From Vicia villosa (taxonomy: Eukaryota > Streptophyta > Magnoliopsida > Fabales > Fabaceae), in assembly GCF_029867415.1 (NCBI RefSeq), contig NW_026705566.1, positions 124,001 to 188,000 on the forward strand: 64,000 nt of DNA, in the 5' to 3' direction. Below are positions 54,279-64,000 of this stretch, one piece after another. Both the position numbers and the translations under genes were made by a program. Under the pieces are notes generated by a model. That model ran no database searches, was not told where the DNA came from, and saw only the letters and a program-made list of their open reading frames with translations. Each line of letters begins with the position of its first letter. The stretch's first letter is position 1.

Positions 54279-55676
54279 TGTTGAGAAAAAATCCTTTTTG
54301 ATGTTTTGAAGATAACAAATTCTTGTGTAAATATAATTAAGATTATGATCTTATTTGTTATTTGACGTGTGCTCTTTAGTGGAAATAAATAAGACAGGTT
54401 CATTCATTCTCACTCAAGATATTATACTATGATCCTTAAAAGAATAACATTATGAAAAGTCCAGAGTTACTCTTAACATTTCCAAGAATAAATCTCAGAA
54501 CAAGTCAAGAGTCACTCTCAGCATTACCAAGAATAAATCTCAGAACAAGTCAAGAGTTACTCTCTCAGAGTTACTAAGAGTAATTCTCAGCATCTGTCCC
54601 AGAGTTACCGTCCCAGAGTTACTCTTCCAGAGTTACCGTCCCAGAGTTACTCTCTCAGAATTACTGTCCCAGAGTTTCTGTCCCAGAGTTACTCTCCAAG
54701 AGTTACCGTCCCAGAGTTACCGTCCCAGAGTTTCTGTCCCAGAGTTACTTTCTCCCAGAGTTACCATCCCAGAGTTACCGTCCCAAAGTTACTCTCTCAG
54801 AATTACTGTCCCAGAGTTTCTGCCCCAGAGTTACTCTCCCAGAATTACTTTCTCAGAATTAGTCCTTGAAGAATGGGTCAAAGGTCATAATTATCAGATG
54901 CCAGCATTACTCAGAATAAAGACCAAGTCTTTCCAGCATAAGACTAAGTCCTGCCAGAATAAGACAAAGCTCCCAGCATTACTCAAGTAATTCTCAGTAC
55001 TTCTCATACAAATATTTCAAGGGTTATTATGGTACTTGCACTCAAGCTTTGGCTCTATAAATAGAAGACACATTCTATTTTCACACTACCGATTTGTTGA
55101 AGCACACAAAGAAAGCCAACATTATCATTCACTCTACAAATTACTTTCAATACTCACTACCAAATAGTGAACACATAAATTTTAGAGTTATCATTCTAAA
55201 TCTCAGTTCATATACTCACTGCCATATAGAGAGTATCTAGAAACTTATTGTAAGCATCCTGAGATCACAAAGTATATCACAACAAAGATATACAAAACCA
55301 ATTATTGTGTAAGCTGTCTATAAGCTATACCATTCAGAAGTGTAAGCCTGGCGAGGCTAAGAATACATAGAAGAAAAAGTTGTTGTAAGAAGATTCAATA
55401 AAGGATAATCTCACAAGGTGTGGGGACTGGACTAACCACATTGGTGAACCAGGATAAATCTCTTGTGTGATCTCTCTTAAACTCTACTCTATTTATTTAT
55501 TATATACTGTTAATCACATTGTTACACACACTACACTAAATATTATATGATATTTACTCTAACCATTCTTCTCCAAGGATTCCTTGAGAGGTTGTGTTTT
55601 TTATTAAAGTAAAGCTAGATTTTAAAAGGGTCACAATTCAACCCCCCCCCTTCTCGTGACATTTCTATTTACTTCA
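54279..55676 (+). repeat. 5' LTR of the nested copia element
   Basis: It starts TGTTGAGAAAAAATCC and ends TTTACTTCA. It contains a minisatellite with units like CCCAGAGTTACCGT and CCCAGAGTTACTCT (about 54470-54860) upstream of a TATA box (CTATAAATAG, about 55052). Confidence 0.93.
54470..54860 (+). repeat. CCAGAGTTAC minisatellite of the LTR
   Basis: About 20 copies of a 14-17 bp unit built on CAGAGTTAC occur. Some contain AGAGTTACTCT, whose arms AGAGT/ACTCT are inverted. The same block recurs at about 58900-59265 in the 3' LTR with one unit fewer. Confidence 0.85.
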
Positions 55677-55678
55677 AT

Positions 55679-55690
55679 TGGTATCAGAGC
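55679..55690 (+). other. Primer-binding site (tRNA-Met) of the nested copia element
   Basis: TGGTATCAGAGC lies 2 bp after the LTR end. Confidence 0.9.
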
Positions 55691-55744
55691 ACTGACTCTA
55701 AGTTTAAGCACTTAACCGTGTAAGAGGAAAAGATCCAGGAAGAA

Positions 55745-56842
55745 ATGTCAAAACCAACAAAGTGTGTACATGTAGTTGGAACCTCAAGTAGATCATCATT
55801 TTCGAATGAAATGGTTAAGAATAAAAAACACTCCCAAAGAAATAGAAAGACAGAGCATCAACGTTACACTCAACATGTTGAGGATGAAGGCGAGTTAGTG
55901 AGTTCAAAAGAAATTCAACAAATGCATAAAAGACCATCCTCAAAATTAGAAAAGAAAGAAGCCAACATGTGTCTAATGACAAACTCATATATCGAAGAGG
56001 TAGATGTTTCTCAATCTTGCTCTTTATGTAAACATCTTGAAATAGAGTTTGATAATCTTTTAAATGACTCAAACACTTTGTCTAAAATATGTTTATCTCT
56101 AAAAAATCAACTTTATGAGATAAATAAAGAAAAAGAAAATTTGCAAATTAAGAATGATGAGTATCTTAAAATCAATCAAAATATGCAACTGACTCAGTGT
56201 AACAATTCTGAACAACATAAGATCCTCAATGAGAGGATAAGTGAGGTTCATCCTCAAAGTCTTTGTGAAACTCAAAAAGAGAACAATTCTTTGAAAACAA
56301 AAGTTGAAGAACTAACAAATGATCTTACTAGCTTTGTGAAATCCACTGAGACATTTCAAAAAATTATGGGATCTCAAGTTGGAATATTTGACAAAGCTGG
56401 AATAGGTTTTAGAACCTCACAAAAACAAAAGCTTTATGCAAAATTTTTTGTACCTAAAAAGGAAGATTTAAAGTTCAAAAAGAGATGCTCTTACGGTAAA
56501 AAAATTGGACATGTTGTGTTAGATTGCTATCATAAGAAAAAAGTTGGAAATTTCAAAAAGGGATGTTCTCATTGTGGCAAGCCTAACCATCATGAATCAA
56601 AGTGTTATTATAAATCTTTTGACAAAATTAAGAAAAGATGTTCTTTTTGTAACAATCATGGTCATCATGAATCAAAGTGTTATAGTAAGAAAATATTTCA
56701 TAAAGGCATTAACCATCAAGGACCCAAATCATTATGGGTACCAAAATCACTACTAACTTGTGATACAGGAATATCTTCTGGAAAACAAGAAAAAGCTTTG
56801 GTACTTGGACAGTGGCTGCTCAAGACATATGACTGGAGATAG
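55745..56842 (+). CDS. Gag-like protein of the nested copia element (zinc-knuckle part only)
   Basis: The 365-residue frame starts at the first ATG after the primer site. It lacks the UBN2-type capsid domain that normally starts copia Gag and instead begins with a basic, Ser-rich stretch. A coiled-coil region (about residues 95-210) follows. Then come one degenerate knuckle (CSYGKKIGHVVLDC, second Cys lost) and two intact CCHC knuckles (CSHCGKPNHHESKC and CSFCNNHGHHESKC). The frame ends at 56842, overlapping the protease-integrase frame, which is shifted by +1. The missing capsid domain suggests internal deletion. It may bind RNA but is unlikely to form particles alone. Confidence 0.8.
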   Translation: MSKPTKCVHVVGTSSRSSFSNEMVKNKKHSQRNRKTEHQRYTQHVEDEGELVSSKEIQQMHKRPSSKLEKKEANMCLMTNSYIEEVDVSQSCSLCKHLEIEFDNLLNDSNTLSKICLSLKNQLYEINKEKENLQIKNDEYLKINQNMQLTQCNNSEQHKILNERISEVHPQSLCETQKENNSLKTKVEELTNDLTSFVKSTETFQKIMGSQVGIFDKAGIGFRTSQKQKLYAKFFVPKKEDLKFKKRCSYGKKIGHVVLDCYHKKKVGNFKKGCSHCGKPNHHESKCYYKSFDKIKKRCSFCNNHGHHESKCYSKKIFHKGINHQGPKSLWVPKSLLTCDTGISSGKQEKALVLGQWLLKTYDWR

Positions 56843-58283
56843 AAAATGCTTCTTATCATTCAAAGAAAAAGATGGTGGATTAGTAACTTTTGAAAACAAT
56901 GTCAAATCCAAAATCAAAGGTATTGGTATCATTGGTAAGATTTATTCTATTAAGATTGAGGATGTTCAATACGTGGAAGATTTGAAATATAATTTGCTAA
57001 GTATAAGTCAACTATGTGATAGTGGCTTTGAAGTTATTTTCAAACCTAACATGTGTGAAGTAAAACAATCATCCTCGGGAAAAACCATTTTCTTTGGATC
57101 AAGAAAGAAAAATTTGTATTTATTAGACTTAGATGAACTCTCAATTAATTCATGTTTTATATCCATTGAAAAAGAAAGATGGATCTGGCATAGACGAGTT
57201 GGTCATATAAGTATGAAGATTATTTCCAAATTATTCATTCTTGATCTAGTTAAAGGTCTTCCTAAAATCAATTTTGATAAAGAAAAATTATGTGAAGTTT
57301 GCATCAAAGAAAAACAAGTAAAGAGTAGTTTTCAATCCGAAAATACAATTTTTACAAATAAACCTCTTGAACTTCTTCATATTGATATTTTTGGTCCTAT
57401 CAAAACTACAAGTCTTAATGGAAATAAATATGGTCTTGTAATAGTTGATGATTTCTCTAGGTTTACTTGGGTTTTATTTCTAAAACAAAAAGATGATTCT
57501 TTGGATGCATTTAAAATTTTTTGCAAAAGGGTTCAACGTGAAAAAAGTTTATATATTATTTCTGTAAGAAGTGATCATGGGAAAGAATTTGAAAATTCAT
57601 CCTTTAAATCTTTCTTTGATCAAAATGGAATCACTCATAATTTTTCTTCCCCAAGAAGTTCTAAACAAAATGGAATTGTTGAAGGAAAAAATAGATCTTT
57701 GCAAGAAATGGCTAGAATTTTTTTATTTGAATCAAATATTGAAAAACAATTTTGGGCCGAAGCCATTAACACTGCTTGCTATATTTTGAATCATGTTTCA
57801 ATTAGAGATATCTTGAATAAAACTCCATATGAACTTTGGAAAAATAGAAAACCAAACATATCATACTTTCATATTTTTGGATGCAATTGTTATATTTTTA
57901 AAAATAAAGAAAGTATGAAGAAGTTTGACTCAAAATCAATCAAAGGTATATTTTTAGGATATTCTACATCCTCCAAAAAATATAGGGTATACAATCTCAA
58001 AAATCAAAGTGTAGAAGAAAATGTGCATGTTATTTTTGATGAATTTAATGACTTTGATGATAAAAGAAAGGAAAATGATGATGAAGATGAACAACACTAC
58101 AATTTTGATATAAACAAAAATAGTGAGGTTATACAAACTCCATCCTCTCAAGATCCTCCAAAGAGTTGGAAAATTATCAAATATCATCCTCAAGATCAAA
58201 TTATTGGAAATATTTATGATGGAGTCAGAACAAGACAATCCTTTAAAGAAGATTCAAACAACATGATCATTATCTCTCGGTAA
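56760..58283 (+). CDS. Protease-integrase protein of the nested copia element
   Basis: The frame opens in the overlap with Gag, and its ATG at 56760 may not be a real start. The protease active site is WYLDSGCSRHMTG (about residues 14-26). The pre-integrase zinc region follows (WHRRVGHIS and LCEVCIKEKQ), then the integrase core with its three acidic residues in LLHIDIFGP, SVRSDHGKEFE and IVEGKNRS. The C-terminal integrase motif IKGIFLGYS is present. The protein ends in an acidic stretch (KENDDEDEQ), with no reverse transcriptase after it. All catalytic residues of protease and integrase are in place. The +1 overlap with Gag could be decay or a frameshift mechanism; decay is more likely. Confidence 0.88.
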   Translation: MIQEYLLENKKKLWYLDSGCSRHMTGDRKCFLSFKEKDGGLVTFENNVKSKIKGIGIIGKIYSIKIEDVQYVEDLKYNLLSISQLCDSGFEVIFKPNMCEVKQSSSGKTIFFGSRKKNLYLLDLDELSINSCFISIEKERWIWHRRVGHISMKIISKLFILDLVKGLPKINFDKEKLCEVCIKEKQVKSSFQSENTIFTNKPLELLHIDIFGPIKTTSLNGNKYGLVIVDDFSRFTWVLFLKQKDDSLDAFKIFCKRVQREKSLYIISVRSDHGKEFENSSFKSFFDQNGITHNFSSPRSSKQNGIVEGKNRSLQEMARIFLFESNIEKQFWAEAINTACYILNHVSIRDILNKTPYELWKNRKPNISYFHIFGCNCYIFKNKESMKKFDSKSIKGIFLGYSTSSKKYRVYNLKNQSVEENVHVIFDEFNDFDDKRKENDDEDEQHYNFDINKNSEVIQTPSSQDPPKSWKIIKYHPQDQIIGNIYDGVRTRQSFKEDSNNMIIISR

Positions 58284-58709
58284 GCTAAAATTAACAAATG
58301 AGCCTGAGGACAATATAAAATACAACTTGAAGATGTTTTCACCATTGATACTAAGAGTAAGAAACATCACTAAAAAAAGGTACATGTTATTTCTATGTCT
58401 TATTTATATGCATTTAGCTCAGATTTTTCGATGATTCCTCTCTTTCTCCATGATATTGCATATATTGCCCATTTCCTTTTTCATGTATTTCCCCATACTT
58501 TTTGCATGATGACAAAAGGGGGAGAATGACTATGGGAGAAATTATTTAAAATCAAAATATATAAAAATCATCAATTTTTTATGCCTAAATTGAGGGGGAG
58601 CACAATCTATTTATTGATGCATAAATTGAGGGGGAGCACAAAATTTCTCCAATTTGAAAAATCAAAATCTTAATTACAAGAAGTTTGTCATCATCAAAAA
58701 GGGGGAGAT
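58284..58709 (+). other. 3' internal end of the nested copia element with polypurine tracts
   Basis: No gene is seen. A purine tract AAAAGGGGGAGAA (about 58515-58527), two copies of AAATTGAGGGGGAGCACAA (58592 and 58625 regions) and a final tract AAAAAGGGGGAGA (58696-58708) next to the LTR are present. Confidence 0.75.
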
Positions 58710-60092
58710 TGTTGAGGAAAAATCCTTTTTGATGTTTTGAAGATAACAAATTCTTGTGTAAATATAATTAAGATTAGGATCTTATTTGTTATTTGACGTG
58801 TGCTCTTTAGTGGAAATAAATAAGACAGGTTCATTCATTCTCACTCAAGATATTATACTATGATCCTTAAAAGAATAACATTATGAAAAGTCAAGAGTTA
58901 CTCTTAACATTACCAAGAATAAATCTCAGAACAAGTCAAGAGTTACTCTCAGCATTACCAAGAATAAATCTCAGAACAAGTCAAGAGTTACTCTCTCAGA
59001 GTTACTAAGAGTAATTCTCAGCATCTGTCCCAGAGTTACCGTCCCAGAGTTACTCTTCCAGAGTTACCGTCCCAGAGTTACTCTCTCAGAATTACTGTCC
59101 CAGAGTTTCTGTCCCAGAGTTACTCTCCAAGAGTTACCGTCCCAGAGTTACCGTCCCAGAGTTTCTGTCCCAGAGTTACTTTCTCCCAGAGTTACCGTCC
59201 CAGAGTTACTCTCTCAGAATTACTGTCCCAGAGTTTCTGCCCCAGAGTTACTCTCCCAGAATTACTTTCTCTGAATTAGTCCTTGAAGAATGGGTCAAAG
59301 GTCAGAATTACCAGATGCCAGCATTACTCAGAATAAAGACCAAGTCTTGCCAGCATAAGACTAAGTCCTTCCAGAATAAGACAAAGCTCCCAGCATTACT
59401 CAAGTAATTCTCAGTACTTCTCATACAAATATTTCAAGGGTTATTATGGTACTTGCACTCAAGCTTTGGCTCTATAAATAGAAGACACATTCTATTTTCA
59501 CACTACCGATTTGTTGAAGCATACAAAGAAAGCCAACATTATCATTCACTCTACAAATTACTTTCAATACTCACTACCAAATAGTGAACACATAAATTTT
59601 AGAGTTATCATTCTAAATCTCAGTTCATATACTCACTGCCATATAGAGAGTATCTAGAAACTTATTGTAAACATCCTGAGATCACAAAGTATATCACAAC
59701 AAAGATATACAAAACCAATTATTGTGTAAGCTGTCTGTAAGCTATACCATTCAGAAGTGTAAGCCTGGTGAGGCTAAGAATACATAGAAGAAAAAGTTGT
59801 TGTAAGAAGATTCAATAAAGGATAATCTCACAAGGTGTGGGGACTGGACTAACCACATTGGTGAACCAGGATAAATCTCTTGTGTGATCTCTCTTAAACT
59901 CTACTCTATTTATTTATTATATACTGTTAATCACATTGTTACACACACTACACTAAATATTATATGATATTTACTCTAACCATTCTTCTCCAAGGATTCC
60001 TTGAGAGGTTGTGTTTTTTATTAAAGTAAAGCTAGATTTTAAAAGGGTCACAATTCGACCCCCCTCTTCTCGTGACATTTCTATTTACTTCA
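58710..60092 (+). repeat. 3' LTR of the nested copia element
   Basis: It starts TGTTGAGGAAAAATCC and ends TTTACTTCA, and is nearly identical to 54279-55676. TATA box CTATAAATAG at about 59471. Confidence 0.93.
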
Positions 60093-60097
60093 CAAAA

Positions 60098-61489
60098 CAT
60101 GTCACAGTTCCAACAAGAGTCTATGCATCTGATGATGATTCCAATGATGATGAGCTAACCTTTGATGAACTTGCTGCCTCATACAAGAAGTTGTGTATCA
60201 AGAATGCTGAAGTCTGCAAACAAGTGGAGAAGCAAGGGATAATCATAAGAGAGTTAGAAACTGAGAAGAATAGACATATTGCAACCATAGACTCTCTCAG
60301 TAGTGAAGTAAGCATGTTGAACTACAAACTTGATCAAATGACCAAATCCTTCAAAATGCTGAATAATGGAACTGATACTCTAGAGGAAATTCTGGAGTCT
60401 GGACAAAGAACAGGAGATATGTTCGGGGTAGGATTTGTGGCTAAAGAGGAATTCACCTCTGGGTTCAGGAGAGCAAAGCCCGAAACTTGTGTGACTAACC
60501 GGATGTCAGCACCAATGTCACAACATCAAGGAAACAGAAGAAGGAGCCATTCAAAGAAGAAATTCCAAAAATGAAGGTGTCATCACTATGGAAGATTTGG
60601 TCACATAAAGCTATTCTGCTTCAGACTAGTTGAATATCCAAATCAAATTCATCAAGCCAAACCTAAATATTATACCTGTAACAGAAAGCAACGATGGGTG
60701 GCTAAGAATGTTACCCTAGTAGCATACACTTCTCTAAGAATGCCTGCCAAAGAAGACTGATACCTTGAAAGTGGTTGCTCAAATCATATGATTGGGAGAA
60801 AGAACTCACTAGTAGACCTCAAACTTGAGGGAACCAACTATGTGACTCTTGGTGATGGAGAAATAAGAGAAGTCAAAGGTGTTGGCAAGACAGAAGGTCA
60901 AGGTGTTCCTAATCTAAATAATGTTTTACTTGTACAAGGACTAACTGCAAATCTTATAAGCATCAACCAACTATGTGATGAAGGATTCAATTTCAGGTTC
61001 ACTAAAGAGGAGTTTATTGTCACTAATGGAGAAAATGAAGAAGTCATGAAGGGATTTAGGTCTAAATATAATTGCTACCTATGGAAGCCTAACACCCCAA
61101 ACTACCCCTCTGACTACTCCATGATCAGAGAGGAAATAAAAGTTGATTGCCAAGAATCTGATGAATCTGATGAAGAATCATATGTGGGAGAGCTCACCAT
61201 AAGTGAACTAGCTGCTGGTTTTACTGAGACCTGTCTAATGAATGAAAAATTGTGTGCAAAAGTACGGGAGTACAGGATTATCAATAGATTCCTGCTAGAA
61301 GAAAGAGTAAGCCTTATGCTAGACATTGCTGATCGGGAAAGAAAACTAGAAGAGACAAGATTCAACATTAAAGCACCCAAGAAGACAAATGATTCTGAAA
61401 GTCTATCTGAACATAATGTCACAGAGAATGTTGCAACATCTTCCAAAGATATTATGAAGATGAAGGGCATGCTAGGTATTTACCACTAA
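60098..61489 (+). pseudogene. Sirevirus-like Gag C-terminus, protease and a second Gag-like module
   Basis: The frame interrupted at 54278 resumes here with an acidic region and a coiled coil (about 60098-60574). A stop at 60572-60574 precedes a degenerate zinc knuckle, and a second in-frame stop near 60757 precedes the protease site (YLESGCSNHMIG). The pre-integrase start (LNNVLLVQGLTANLISINQ) follows to about 61110. Instead of integrase, the frame then enters another acidic coiled coil (about 61140-61390) similar to the Gag segment at 60150-60330: both contain ELT..ELAA followed by a Cys-rich helix. It stops at 61489. Two stops and the lack of polymerase make it non-functional. Confidence 0.75.
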
Positions 61490-61576
61490 ATTAAATTATA
61501 GCAATTAACATATTTGGGGGAATACATTTTGGGCTTTTTAAATATCCATGATTTGAAACTTCCCTCACTCATTCTG

Positions 61577-61585
61577 TATATAAAG
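61577..61585 (+). promoter_or_regulatory. TATA-like motif before the extra 3' ORF
   Basis: TATATAAAG lies 36 bp before the ATG at 61613 and is followed by a C/T-rich stretch, the usual plant TATA-to-start layout. It could drive a separate short transcript for the 3' ORF. This is a motif-based inference. Confidence 0.4.
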
Positions 61586-61612
61586 CTCCCTCGCACTCCT
61601 ATTCTTATACAA

Positions 61613-63663
61613 ATGGCAAACATCCCTATTGGTCATTCTCGCTACTTATTAAGGTTGAACTACTCTGATTCTTCTCACAAGCGTGACACAAGTTCTGTCT
61701 CAAAGAGTTTCAGAATGTCTCAGCAATCGTGTGATGCATCTCCCTTATCTGACTCGGCAACACCAGACGAGTCCTCTAACCCTAATAGGGTTCTGAATGT
61801 TGTACCTTTAAGGACGATTAGCAGTGACGAAGTAAATGCCACAAAGCCTAAAATGGCACATGCAAGACGGCCCAAGGAGGGTATTCGAAAAAAGGGCACC
61901 AAACCTTCTTCATCTAATACTAGAGAGGCACTTACTAAAGAAGGAACCAGATATGTCGATAACTCAATTGCCAAGATTGTTACACGCATTCTGAAGGAAA
62001 ATCATCAAGTGCCTAAGATATCTGTCCCTCTTCAAACCATAATGCCTAATCCTCTCAAGAACACCAGTAAGGCTGAAGTTGCTCACACTTATGGTTGTGA
62101 CCTAGCTGAAGAGGAGATCATTAAGAATGGACAAGGAGGTGCTGAGAATACCAATGTTACTGAGGATGTCAATGACATCAAAGAGAATGAGCACACTAAG
62201 GTCAATACTGAAACAGGTACCAATGTGGTAGACTTAGATGAGTATTCTGACAACGAGTTGCTTGCCTCTTTGAATCCAAGTGTAGCCAACAGGATGATGA
62301 CTAGAAGAAAAGGCAAAACTATTTCCCAAAGTTCCCTGAAAAGAATGCAGAATCAAAGAGCACTGTCAAAGACCCTATCAAGAAGAAGAGTACTTCAGTT
62401 GGTCCTATCAAAAGCAGAGCTGTGGCTAAGAGTGCAGGGGTTGGTCCCTCAAAGTCTTGGAGCAAGGTTGTTCCAAAGAAAAGAAAGGAGAGGGAAATTG
62501 TTGAATCTGAGTCTGATGTTGAAGTGGATGTCCTTAACATTCCATCAAGGAAGAAGCCTATAACAGGCAAGCTTACTGCAAGTATTCCTGAAGTGCCTAT
62601 TGATAATGTGTCATTCCACTATGCCTCTAGTGCCAGCAGGTGGAAATATGTGCTCCAAAAGAGACCGGCTGTTGAAAGAGAGTAGGCTCCAAATGCACTT
62701 GAGAACAAGGAAATCTTAGAGATGATTCAGGAAGCTGGACTATTAAAGACTGTGTGCAATCTTCCCAAATGTTATGAGAGACTGGTCAAAGAATTTGTGG
62801 TGAACCTATATGAAGATTGTGGAAACAGCAAGAGTCCGGACTTCAGAAAGGTGTTTGTGAGAGGTAAGTGTGTTTCGTTCTCTCCTTATGTGATTAATAA
62901 CTTCTTGGCAAGAACAGATGAAGCTCAACCCGAGCTTGAAGTGACAGACAACAAGGTTTGTCAAGTGATCACAACCAAGCAAGTAAAAAGCTGGCCCTTA
63001 AAAGAGAAACTAACTGCAAGTAAGCTGAGCATCAAGTATGCAATGCTTCACAAGATAGGAGCAGCTAATTGGGTACCAACGAATCACAAGTCCACTATCT
63101 CAACTGTTCTTAGCAGATTTCTGTATGCTGTAGGAACAAAAACAAAGTTTGACTATGGAACATATATTTTCGACCAAACTATGAAGCATGCTGGAAGCTT
63201 CAGTGTTAAGGGTCCAATTGCCTTTCCATCCCTCCTGTGTGGCATAATTCTGACTCAGTATCCCAACATTCTCAATGAGCATGATGTAGTATGCAAAAGA
63301 GAAAATCCCTTGGCTTTCCACTATAAATTGTTTCAGGGTACGCATGTTCCAGACATTGTCATGACATCGGCTGCAACATCCAAGTCTGGAGCATCATCCA
63401 GCAAAGCAGAAGTCATAGCAATGTTAAAAGAAACCTACAAAGAGTTGGAAGCTAGGAAGATATCCCTTGAAAAGATGATAAGTACTCTGGAAATGGATGA
63501 GAATAAAGAATTTGTAGATGCTGTAGATATGGCAGATGAAGATGAAAAAGAGAAGGAAGTAGAACCAGAAGAAGAAGTCGAAGAAGAGAGTGCCAGTCCT
63601 GATGATGGCTCTGAGAATGGAAGTTATGCAGACACCTCTAATGGGTCTGACTCTGTGCAGTAA
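61613..63663 (+). pseudogene. Extra 3' ORF (env-like position) of the Sirevirus-like element
   Basis: From the ATG at 61613 (MANIPIGHSRYLLRL) a Ser/Thr/Lys-rich region continues to about 62335. A frameshift there moves the reading into the frame that continues past 62422, and a single TAG at 62683-62685 interrupts it. The last part (62722-63663) has a folded domain (NLPKCYERLVKEFVVNLYED, FVRGKCVSFSPYVINNFL, YAMLHKIGAANWVPTNH) typical of the putative plant transposon protein domain found after pol in Sirevirus/Maximus elements. A coiled coil and a very acidic tail (residues about 250-313 of that part) follow. No signal peptide is evident. The position resembles that of env, but no membrane-fusion function is shown. 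With one frameshift and one stop it is inactive. Confidence 0.75.
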
Positions 63664-64000
63664 ATGCAGCTGAAGTTTTCATTTTGTTTTTCATTTAGTT
63701 TTGTTTGCATTTTATTCGATTTAGTTCAGTTTAAGTTTTGTTAGTACCTATTTTGATTTTGGGGAGAAGACAGTTGTTTGCTTTGGCAACTTTTGTGGCC
63801 AAACGGGGGGAGAAGTAGTATTGTCACCCCAGAACAACAAGTATGTGGTGTTTGTGTGATCAATAATTCTGATGTGCTTATTTTGTGTTGATCTGTTTGT
63901 GCTTGTGCTGCTCTTGTGGTGAGGTTGGTTTAGCTATGTGAGCACTGTGTGCATACTGGTGGTGTATGTTGTCTGTACTATATTAACTCTGATTGTGTCT
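63664..64000 (+). other. 3' non-coding region of the Sirevirus-like element
   Basis: A purine tract AAACGGGGGGAGAAG at about 63804-63818 follows a GGCAACTTTTGTGGCC phrase also seen near 26735-26755 in the other copia element. No LTR start is seen before the window ends. Confidence 0.6.

Larger units (their letters stand above)
54279..60092 (+). mobile_element. Young non-autonomous copia element (5814 bp) lacking reverse transcriptase
   Basis: LTRs of 1398 bp (54279-55676) and 1383 bp (58710-60092) differ at only about 1% of positions by eye plus one 15-bp repeat-unit indel. Perfect 5-bp target duplications CAAAA flank the element (54274-54278 and 60093-60097). The internal region has a primer site, a Gag tail, protease and integrase, then jumps to the polypurine tract. 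The capsid part of Gag, reverse transcriptase and RNase H are absent, so its recent insertion must have used proteins from other copies, unless these parts were lost after insertion. Confidence 0.93.
52257..64000 (+). mobile_element. Sirevirus-like copia element with extra 3' ORF, interrupted by a second copia element
   Basis: The order is 5' LTR (52257-53181), tRNA-Met-type primer site, gag, a nested copia insertion (54279-60092), the rest of gag, protease, and a long extra 3' ORF with a plant-transposon-protein-like domain. Integrase, reverse transcriptase and RNase H are missing. The 3' LTR is outside the window. Known Sirevirus/Maximus elements carry such an extra ORF after pol. Confidence 0.85.

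Noticed and set aside
54470..54860. CRISPR-like or satellite array
   Set aside because: The units are 14-17 bp without unique spacers, and the same block recurs in the second LTR of the same element.
61613..63663. Viral-type envelope protein
   Set aside because: The position fits env, but there is no signal peptide, fusion peptide or clear membrane anchor. The visible domain is the plant-transposon-protein type of unknown function.

Overview
This window is plant nuclear DNA, most likely from a legume of the pea/vetch group (Fabeae). The evidence is giant Ogre/Tat-type Ty3 LTRs of 3 to 6 kb that start TGTCATACCCC/TGTTATACCCC and pair with a TGGCGACTCTGCTGGG primer-binding site, Tekay-type chromoviruses starting TGTAACACCCC/TGTAACGCCCC, and Sirevirus-like Ty1/copia elements with multiple GGGGGAGA polypurine tracts and an extra 3' ORF. 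Assignment to a legume is an inference from element families known to me; no database was searched.

Only one convincing host gene is present: a single-exon cationic amino acid transporter (22524-24290, +). It sits in a small gene island (about 21.6-26.1 kb) that also carries two MITE-like elements. Everything else is transposable-element sequence or unassigned spacer.

Layout. 1-8120 (-): 5' part of an Ogre/Tat element, with an open gag running off the left edge, a decayed ORF1 and a 4.7 kb LTR. It is inserted in the 3' end of a Sirevirus-like copia element (8121-10998, +). 10999-12833 (-): truncated small-LTR copia. 12834-14591: unassigned spacer with a duplicated segment. 14592-15052: fragment of a copia LTR. 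15053-21569 (+): Tekay-type chromovirus with four in-frame stops and a damaged reverse-transcriptase active site. 21570-26083: the gene island. 26084-30786 (+): defective Sirevirus-like copia. 30787-52256 (+): a second, non-autonomous Tekay-type element whose 5' LTR has been blown up from about 3.06 kb to 18.98 kb by three separate Ogre-type insertions, each now a solo LTR with a perfect 5-bp target-site duplication. One of these holds a Mutator-type fold-back MITE and another a copia solo LTR. 52257-64000 (+): a Sirevirus-like copia element with gag, protease and an extra 3' ORF, interrupted in gag by a young 5.8 kb copia element that lacks reverse transcriptase.

The most unusual signal is a set of short perfect or near-perfect palindromes inside LTRs, arranged as pairs about 21-22 bp apart with the pairs repeating every 61-72 bp. 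It occurs in a Ty3 LTR (15651-15828) and in an unrelated Ty1/copia LTR (41892-42188) with different palindrome sequences, and in weaker form in the second Ty3 LTR. In the best array the partners of each pair covary so that they can still form a 12-bp stem. Other noteworthy signals are tRNA-like relics at equivalent places in Ogre-type LTRs, a series of five hairpins in one LTR, and a TATA box just ahead of the extra 3' ORF of the right-hand copia element.
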